Below are positions 26,002 to 30,764 of a stretch of 30,764 bases of DNA, one piece after another. Source of the DNA: Bog-756 sp036511155 (lineage in GTDB: Bacteria; Actinomycetota; Acidimicrobiia; Acidimicrobiales; RAAP-2). How positions within the stretch are numbered: position 1 is the first letter of the stretch; the number at the start of each line of letters is the position of its first letter. The DNA lies in contig DATCCR010000042.1 in NCBI GenBank assembly GCA_036511155.1, positions 1 to 30,764 on the forward strand, read 5' to 3'. The notes under the pieces are model-generated. The model saw nothing but the letters and a program-made list of their open reading frames with translations. It was not told the origin of the DNA and ran no database searches. A program made the translations under genes and the position numbers.

Positions 26002-26781
26002 CTAGATGACCTTGAGCTGCTCGAGGAACTCGATCACCCGCAGGTGACCCTCTCCCTCGTCGACGACGATCTCACCTGCGGCCCGGGCATCGGCCGGGGC
26101 GACGTCGGTGATCTCCTGGCGGGCGCCTGCGGCCCCGACCTGTCCGGCATCGAGGCCGAGATCTGCGACGGTCAGGTTCTCGACGGGCTTGGACTTGGCG
26201 GCCATGATCCCCTTGAAGGAGGGGTAGCGGGGCTCGACCACACCGGCGGTGACGGTGACCACCGCGGGCAGCGGGCACTCGACCTCGTCGTAGCCGGCCT
26301 CGGTCTGGCGCTCGACCTTGACCGAGCTGCCGGTCACCTCGACCTTCTTGGCGAAGGTGACGGAGGGGAGGCCGAGGAGCTCGGCGATCTGGACCGGGGT
26401 GGTGCCGGTGTAGCCGTCGGACGACTCGGTGGCGGCCAGGATCAGGTCGGGCTCGGCCCGCTTGATGGCGGCGGCCAACACCTTGGCTGTGCCGAGGGCG
26501 TCGGTACCGGCCAGGGCCGGGTCGCTGATCAGGATGGCCTTGGCGGCGCCCATGGCGAGCGCGGTGCGCAGGCCCGACACCTCCCCGTTGGGAGCCATCG
26601 AGACCAGGGTCACCTCACCCCCTCCGGCGGCGTCGGCCAGCTGCAGGGCCATCTCGACGCCGTAGGCGTCGGAATCGTCCAGGATCAGCTTCCCGTCACG
26701 GACAAGGTTCTTCGTCCCCGGATCGAGCGCCGGCGGAGCGGCGGGATCGGGGATCTGCTTTACACAGACGACGACGTTCAT
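26002..26781 (-). CDS. etfB: Electron transfer flavoprotein beta subunit
   Basis: A 259-residue AMP-binding subunit. Family features: MNVVVCVKQIPDP at the start, DSDAYGVEMALQLADAAGGGEVTLVSMAP, LRTALAMGAAKAILISDPALAG, ATESSDGYTGTTPVQIAELLGLP, and VEPRYPSFKGIMAAKSKP near the C-terminus. The start ATG 26781 is set by the conserved N-terminus; the frame is open 39 bases further. No ribosome binding site is visible upstream. It is the first gene of the two-gene ETF operon. Confidence 0.96.
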   Translation of the reverse strand: MNVVVCVKQIPDPAAPPALDPGTKNLVRDGKLILDDSDAYGVEMALQLADAAGGGEVTLVSMAPNGEVSGLRTALAMGAAKAILISDPALAGTDALGTAKVLAAAIKRAEPDLILAATESSDGYTGTTPVQIAELLGLPSVTFAKKVEVTGSSVKVERQTEAGYDEVECPLPAVVTVTAGVVEPRYPSFKGIMAAKSKPVENLTVADLGLDAGQVGAAGARQEITDVAPADARAAGEIVVDEGEGHLRVIEFLEQLKVI

Positions 26782-26903
26782 GACCGTGCATTGTTGACGA
26801 AAACCGACCCTGTCGACCAATCGGGGCCGCGGCCCAGGTCAGGGGGCCCTCCACCATGGGGGTCCGCGAGGCTCGCGAAGGGCCTCAACGGGGGCCGCGG
26901 GAC

Positions 26904-26969
26904 GTCGATGGCCCTGCGGTCAGCGCCCGTCGGCGGCCCTGCGGTCAGCGTCCGTCGACGGCCCTGCGG
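26904..26969. repeat. 25-bp tandem duplication over the end of the GDPD gene
   Basis: Two full units of 25 bases (26904-26928 and 26929-26953) share GTCGRYGGCCCTGCGGTCAGCG, followed by a partial third unit (26954-26969). Units two and three hold the last codons and stop of the phosphodiesterase gene; unit one repeats that end beyond the stop. Since 25 is not a multiple of three, the copies change frame. Confidence 0.85.
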
Positions 26970-27649
26970 GCCATGGCCACGTCGTCCGTGATGACCGTGT
27001 CCACCCCCGCCTCCAGCACCGAGGCCAGGGTGTCCTCGTCGACCACCGTCCAGGCGGCCACGGCCAGCCCGGCGGCATGGGCGGTGGCGACGGTCGCCCG
27101 ATCGACCAAGCCCACGGGCAGGTGCACAGCGGCACAGCCCAGGTCGGCTGCGGCGGCGATGCTGGCCATCGGATCGAATGAGGAGACGACCAGGAGGCCT
27201 GTGGGCACGGCCGCTCCGGCCGAGCGCACGGCGGCCAGGGCGCCCGACCAGAACGACGAGACCACCACCGACCCGGACCGGTCCATGGCCTCGACCAGGG
27301 CGACCACGTCGCCGGCGGCCCGGTCGGTGGGGTCGAACCCCGGCTCATGGGGCTGGTTCTTGATCTCGATGTTGACGACCATCCCGGTGCACGCTTCCAG
27401 GGCGTCGGCCAGGAGGGGGACGTGGGAGGGAAGTTCGGCGGTGGTCAGCTCGCAGATGGTGCCCGCCCCTTCGACCACAGGGTCGTGGTGGACGGCCAGG
27501 CCGCCGTCGGCCGTCAGGCGGACGTCCAGCTCCACCCCGTCGGCCCCGAGCGTCCGGGCCCGGGCGAACGCGTCCAGGGTGTTCTGCCGGATGCCCGAAG
27601 CGGGGTCCGGACTCCCCCTGTGGGCCTGGACTGCGGTTGGTGTAGCCAC
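26945..27649 (-). CDS. Glycerophosphodiester phosphodiesterase family protein
   Basis: A 234-residue TIM-barrel phosphodiesterase that cleaves glycerophosphodiesters to glycerol 3-phosphate and an alcohol. Motifs: AHRGSPDP with the catalytic His and Arg, then VELDVRLTADGGLAVHHDP with metal ligands and the second catalytic His, VNIEIKNQ, and AAWTVVDEDTLASVLEAGVDTVITDD at the end. The usual ENT of the first loop is QNT here. No signal peptide, so cytoplasmic. The GTG at 27649 is chosen because GGGGAGAG lies about eight bases upstream and homology starts just after; ATG 27682 is the alternative. It is divergent from the WhiB gene. Confidence 0.9.
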   Translation of the reverse strand: MATPTAVQAHRGSPDPASGIRQNTLDAFARARTLGADGVELDVRLTADGGLAVHHDPVVEGAGTICELTTAELPSHVPLLADALEACTGMVVNIEIKNQPHEPGFDPTDRAAGDVVALVEAMDRSGSVVVSSFWSGALAAVRSAGAAVPTGLLVVSSFDPMASIAAAADLGCAAVHLPVGLVDRATVATAHAAGLAVAAWTVVDEDTLASVLEAGVDTVITDDVAMARRAVDGR

Positions 27650-27670
27650 GCTGCGTACTCTCCCCAACAC

Positions 27671-27699
27671 ATGACGCGACATCGGGATATTTGTGTCAA
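27671..27699 (-). promoter_or_regulatory. Weak candidate promoter of the GDPD gene
   Basis: Reading minus, a consensus TTGACA (27699-27694) is followed after 17 bases by CGTCAT, a poor -10. The spacing to the GTG start at 27649 would give a short leader carrying the Shine-Dalgarno. Confidence 0.3.
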
Positions 27700-27725
27700 A
27701 TCCCACGTAGAAGCCCCAAAACTGC

Positions 27726-27754
27726 TTGCAAGCGTGGATACCGCTGGATACTCT
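27726..27754 (+). promoter_or_regulatory. Candidate sigma-70 promoter of the whiB gene
   Basis: TTGCAA (27726-27731), a 17-base spacer and TACTCT (27749-27754) are a good housekeeping match. Transcription would begin near 27761, giving a leader of about 90 bases that contains the CRP-like palindrome. A second, weaker possibility is TAATTC at 27823-27828, which would start at the ATG 27835. Confidence 0.6.
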
Positions 27755-27800
27755 AGTGAACGAACCCTGAACGGCCGGTGACACCTTTAGCGCCGAGCTA

Positions 27801-27816
27801 TGTGAAACAGATCACA
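27801..27816. promoter_or_regulatory. Perfect CRP-type palindrome TGTGA-N6-TCACA
   Basis: TGTGAAACAGATCACA matches the CRP/FNR-superfamily consensus at every conserved position. It lies before the WhiB1-like gene and downstream of the best promoter, centred about 48 bases after the predicted start, a position that favours repression from that promoter. In Mycobacterium tuberculosis, whiB1 is a known target of the cAMP receptor protein Rv3676, which uses this consensus. Confidence 0.75.
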
Positions 27817-27852
27817 AGAGGGTAATTCGGACTGATGAGTGGAGGAATCAGC

Positions 27853-28143
27853 GTGGCCCTCATGTGGAATCGCACGGTCGAGTGGGACGAAGGTGACTGG
27901 CGGCAGTTCGCTGCCTGTCGGAGCACCGAGCCCGATCTGTTCTTCCCCATCGGCACCACGGGGCCGGCGGTCGACCAGATCGAGTCGGCCAAGCGGGTCT
28001 GCCGTAGTTGCGAGGTCCAGGACACGTGCCTCGACTTCGCCCTGGCCACCAACCAGGAGTCGGGCGTGTGGGGTGCCACCTCCGAGGAGGAGCGCCGCAA
28101 ACTCCGCAAGGCCTGGCTGGCCGCCCGACGTCGGGCCTCCTGA
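27853..28143 (+). CDS. whiB1: WhiB-family transcriptional regulator, WhiB1-like
   Basis: A 96-residue [4Fe-4S] regulator confined to Actinobacteria and their phages. The four cluster cysteines are Cys22, Cys50, Cys53 and Cys59 (AACR, VCRSCEVQDTC). PDLFFPIGTTGPA and the turn motif GVWGATSEEERR, then a basic C-terminus KLRKAWLAARRR, are most like WhiB1, a nitric-oxide-sensitive essential regulator in mycobacteria that binds the primary sigma factor. The usual GVWGG reads GVWGA here. The GTG 27853 is chosen because GGAGGA lies six bases upstream; ATG 27835, six codons earlier, remains possible. The neighbour in convergent orientation is a PdtaS-like kinase, the same order as Rv3219-Rv3220c. Confidence 0.93.
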   Translation: MALMWNRTVEWDEGDWRQFAACRSTEPDLFFPIGTTGPAVDQIESAKRVCRSCEVQDTCLDFALATNQESGVWGATSEEERRKLRKAWLAARRRAS

Positions 28144-28225
28144 GCCACCCGGCCACGCTCCGCTCCCCTCCGGCCACACCGCAGCCCTCGGACCGCTGAC
28201 CGGTCGCGCCCGAAGCGCGGAGGAC

Positions 28226-28247
28226 GGTGGCCCGACTAGTGGCCGCC
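28226..28247. terminator. Hairpin between whiB and the kinase gene
   Basis: GGTGGCC and GGCCGCC pair over seven positions, one of them G-T, around the eight-base loop CGACTAGT. It lies between convergent stop codons. Confidence 0.4.
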
Positions 28248-28250
28248 CGG

Positions 28251-29786
28251 CTACTGACCGATCGGCTGCGGGTCGCGTGCTGGCAGCTCGATGACCACCA
28301 CCGTGCCGTGTTCACCGGCGCCCGACGCCGCCCGGTTCCGCATGGCGATCGTCCCGTCGAGCTGACTGCGCACCAGGTCCCGCACGATCGACAGTCCCAA
28401 GCTCTGGGTCTCGTCGATGTCGAAGCCGTCGGGCAGGCCCGAGCCGTCGTCGAGCACCTCGACCCGCAACAAGCTGTTCTCGGCTGATAGATCCACCCGG
28501 ATGGTGCCGGCCGTGTGTTCGGCTCCGTCGGGGGCCTCGCCGTCGTCCTCGGCCTCGAAGTCGAGGAACGCGTGCTCGATGGCGTTCTGGACCAGCTCGG
28601 CCAGGACCACGGCCAACGGGGTGGCCACGTCGGCCGGCACCTCGCCCAGGCCGCCGTTGACCTCGAAGGTCAGGTGGCGGGAGACGACCGAGTCCTTGGC
28701 CATCCGGATCAGCGAGGTGACGATCTCGTCGAAGGGCACCTGGTCGCTCGGCTCGCGGGAGAGGATCTCGTGGACGATGGCGATCGACCGCACCCTTCGC
28801 TCGGCCTCGAACAGCGCCACCCGGCCTCCGCCGGGGGGCAGCCGTCGGGCCTGGAGCCGCAGGAGCGCCGAAATGGTCTGCAGGTTGTTCTTGACCCGAT
28901 GGTGCACCTCACGGATGGCCGCGTCCTTGGACAGCAGGAGGCGGTCCAGTCGGCGGACGTCGGTCACGTCGCGCAGCAGGACGATGCAGCCGGTCACGTC
29001 CTGGGTCTGGATGAGGGGGATGCAGTGGAGCAGGACCGTGACGTCGGGGCGGCGCTCCACCTCCTCCACCACGGGCAGGGCGGAGGCCAGTGCCCACTCG
29101 ATAGCCGACTCCTCGATGCCGAGGTCGGTGAGGCGGCGCCCCTCGATCTGGGAGTACATGCCCATCCGGTGGAGGGCGTTGGTGGCGTTGGGAGAGGCGT
29201 AGCGGACGCGCCCCTCCTCATCGACCAGGACCACGCCGTCGCCGACCCGGGGGGCCTCTTCGGTCGCCACCTCCTCGCTCGGGAAGGGGAAGGAACCCTC
29301 GGACAGCATGATGGCGAAGCGGTTGAAGACGTCGCGGTAGGTGCGCTCCAGGTGGCCGGGCCGCCGCCCGGCCCCGGCCGACATCCGGGCCAGCACGGCA
29401 ACGGTCTCCCCCTGGCACCGCACCGGGATGCAGTGGAGTCGGACCGGCTCCCCCCCGGGCTCGAGCACCATCTCGCCCCGAGACGACTCACCGGACGCGA
29501 AGGAGAGCACGACCAGCGGCCATATGTCGGCGTCGACCGTCTGGCCCACCAGGTCGTGCTCGACCACCGTGGAGCTGTTGGACGGCCGCATCTGCCCGAG
29601 GATGACCAGCTCGAGACGGCCGGGGCGGGGGTCGGTCGGCTCGGGGGCCATGGGCGCCATCAGCACCAGGTCGGAGAAGGACAGGTCGGCCAGGATGCCC
29701 CAGGTGCCGAGGAGGCGCTGGAGGTGGGCGAGTTGGTCCTCGTCCAGGTTGGTGCGCTCGAAGGCGAGTTCGGCGGGCGTGGCCAC
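28251..29786 (-). CDS. pdtaS: Sensor histidine kinase, PdtaS-like (HisKA_2 family)
   Basis: A 511-residue cytoplasmic kinase without membrane spans. Order: an N-terminal GAF-like sensor (about 1-170), a PAS domain (about 180-285, GDGVVLVDEEGRVRYASPN), then the HisKA_2 helix with REVHHRVKNNLQTISALLRL, where His295/His296 is the phosphoacceptor site, and a HATPase (ELVQNAIEHAF, DDGSGLPDGFD, SLGLSIVRDLV). An acidic insert lies in the ATPase (about residues 425-440). PdtaS signals to the RNA-binding antiterminator PdtaR, not seen in this window. The GTG 29786 has GGAAGG seven bases upstream and follows the stop of the PHP gene by three bases, so the two are cotranscribed. Confidence 0.94.
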   Translation of the reverse strand: MATPAELAFERTNLDEDQLAHLQRLLGTWGILADLSFSDLVLMAPMAPEPTDPRPGRLELVILGQMRPSNSSTVVEHDLVGQTVDADIWPLVVLSFASGESSRGEMVLEPGGEPVRLHCIPVRCQGETVAVLARMSAGAGRRPGHLERTYRDVFNRFAIMLSEGSFPFPSEEVATEEAPRVGDGVVLVDEEGRVRYASPNATNALHRMGMYSQIEGRRLTDLGIEESAIEWALASALPVVEEVERRPDVTVLLHCIPLIQTQDVTGCIVLLRDVTDVRRLDRLLLSKDAAIREVHHRVKNNLQTISALLRLQARRLPPGGGRVALFEAERRVRSIAIVHEILSREPSDQVPFDEIVTSLIRMAKDSVVSRHLTFEVNGGLGEVPADVATPLAVVLAELVQNAIEHAFLDFEAEDDGEAPDGAEHTAGTIRVDLSAENSLLRVEVLDDGSGLPDGFDIDETQSLGLSIVRDLVRSQLDGTIAMRNRAASGAGEHGTVVVIELPARDPQPIGQ

Positions 29787-29789
29787 GGT

Positions 29790-30710
29790 TCAGCCTTCCG
29801 ACCCGCTGGGCCCGTCGGTGGGTCCACCGTCGGGAGGGGGCGCCGATACGGCGATGTCATGGGGCTCTCGGTTCCGGAAGCCCCGCAGGGTGTCGACCCC
29901 GGCGCCGGTCAGGAGGAGCCGCAGGTCGTCGGCCCGCTCAGCCACGTCGGGCAGGGTGTGGGCGTCGGAGGCCGTGGTGAGCGGGACCCCGTGGTCGACG
30001 AACCGCTTGAGCAGCGGGGGCGACGGGTACTCCTCCCCCACCGGCTTGCGCCATCCGGCCGACGAGACCTCGGCGGCCATGCCCGAGGCCACCGCGGCCT
30101 CGGTGATCCGGTCGTAGAACTCATCGGGCACCGCCGGCACGCGGCCGGCGATCTTGACCAGGTCGGGGTGGGCGAACACGTCGCACACCCCGGAGGCGCC
30201 CAGCTCCTCCATGGCCCGGGTGTACTCCTCCCACACGGCGTCGATGTCCCGGTGGTCCCACTCGGCCGCCACCTGGGGGTCGCTCAACACGTCGAACCGC
30301 CACGTCCCGAGCCAGTGGACCGAGCCGAGCAGGACATCGAAGGGGTAGCCGGCCAGCAGGTCGGCCACGTCCTCCATCCGGTCCTGGTAGTAGTCGACCT
30401 CGAGGCCGAGCACGACGGGCAGGCCGGCGGCCTTGACCGCCTCCACCACCTCGACGTAGTCGTCCAGGTCGACCCGGGCATGGTGGTCCCAGTAGGCGGC
30501 CATGCCGGGGCGCAGTTCGTCACCGGGCAGGTCGTCCCAGAAGCCACCCAGGCGGTCCTTGGCCTGGGTGAACCGGAAGAGGTGCTCGGTGACGGCGATT
30601 TCGGTGACCCCCTGGGCGGCCGCCCGCTCGCAGTAGGCGGCCACCTGGTCGACGGTGGTCTGGGCGTCACTCTGGCTGTGGGGCCACAGGTGGAGGTGGT
30701 AGTCCAGCAC
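29790..30710 (-). CDS. PHP-domain phosphoesterase (histidinol-phosphatase HisJ-like)
   Basis: A 306-residue metal-dependent hydrolase of the PHP family. Metal-ligand blocks in order: DYHLHLWPHS (His5, His7), VTEHLFRF, GLEVDYY, LLGSVHWLG, VFAHPDLVKI, and TTASDAHT. The layout is that of HisJ-type histidinol-phosphatase, so it may dephosphorylate histidinol phosphate; other phosphate substrates are possible, since no other histidine gene is nearby. The C-terminal 40 residues are Pro- and Gly-rich and not conserved. The GTG at 30710 is chosen because the HLH motif must lie at the N-terminus; a ribosome binding site (AAAGGA) sits rather far upstream. It is the first gene of a pair with the kinase. 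Confidence 0.88.
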   Translation of the reverse strand: MLDYHLHLWPHSQSDAQTTVDQVAAYCERAAAQGVTEIAVTEHLFRFTQAKDRLGGFWDDLPGDELRPGMAAYWDHHARVDLDDYVEVVEAVKAAGLPVVLGLEVDYYQDRMEDVADLLAGYPFDVLLGSVHWLGTWRFDVLSDPQVAAEWDHRDIDAVWEEYTRAMEELGASGVCDVFAHPDLVKIAGRVPAVPDEFYDRITEAAVASGMAAEVSSAGWRKPVGEEYPSPPLLKRFVDHGVPLTTASDAHTLPDVAERADDLRLLLTGAGVDTLRGFRNREPHDIAVSAPPPDGGPTDGPSGSEG

Positions 30711-30764
30711 GCTGGTGGTCGGTCCTTTCGGTGCCCCCGGACGGGCGGCAGGCGGTGGGGGGGG

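Overview
The window is GC-rich, densely coded and typical of Actinobacteria. A WhiB-family Fe-S regulator, which is restricted to that phylum and its phages, sits next to a PdtaS-type sensor kinase. The actinobacterial triad MSMEG_4193-type phosphatase / DUF3090 / SCO1664-type kinase-like protein is present, as are an FrhB-type F420 oxidoreductase, an MMPL transporter and many GTG/TTG starts. I could not fix the lineage; a deep-branching high-GC actinobacterium (for example Acidimicrobiia) is a guess.

Layout. 1-1147 (minus): a PrxQ peroxiredoxin, then a protein made of nine-residue repeats that runs off the window. 1380-3277 (plus): a two-gene DrrAB-like ABC exporter behind a promoter with an embedded palindrome. 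3324-6014 (plus): aconitase. 6060-9611 (minus): HAD hydrolase, a small protein, an isocitrate-dehydrogenase-like enzyme, a small membrane protein and a hemolysin-III/PAQR membrane protein. 9608-12412 (minus): a class I glutamine amidotransferase, a LmbE/MshB-type deacetylase and a DEAD-box helicase; amidotransferase and PAQR genes are coupled to upstream genes by overlapping stops and starts. 12676-14454 (minus): ThiC. 14626-15090 (plus): a second PrxQ. 15100-16384 (minus): a YdeI/DUF1905 protein and an Fpg/Nei glycosylase. 16456-17580 (plus): the FrhB-like protein. 17680-22006 (plus): MMPL transporter overlapping the phosphatase / DUF3090 / SCO1664 triad. 22075-24722 (minus): an MBOAT acyltransferase followed by an anchored SGNH hydrolase, a likely exopolymer O-acylation pair. 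25008-26781 (minus): electron-transfer flavoprotein beta and alpha. 26945-27649 (minus): glycerophosphodiester phosphodiesterase. 27853-28143 (plus): WhiB1-like regulator. 28251-30710 (minus): PHP-family phosphoesterase followed by the PdtaS-like kinase.

The genes are mostly conserved core functions rather than an island: TCA and electron transfer, thiamin, peroxide defence, DNA repair, RNA remodelling and envelope. I saw no insertion sequence, integrase, CRISPR array, tRNA or rRNA. No intergenic stretch exceeds 300 bases.

The strongest non-coding signals are: a perfect TGTGA-N6-TCACA (CRP-type) palindrome before the whiB gene; a recurring TANNNT hexamer 6-8 nt before start codons that have no convincing separate Shine-Dalgarno, suggesting leaderless transcripts; a perfect 15-bp hairpin behind the ETF genes; and short tandem duplications lying over stop codons.
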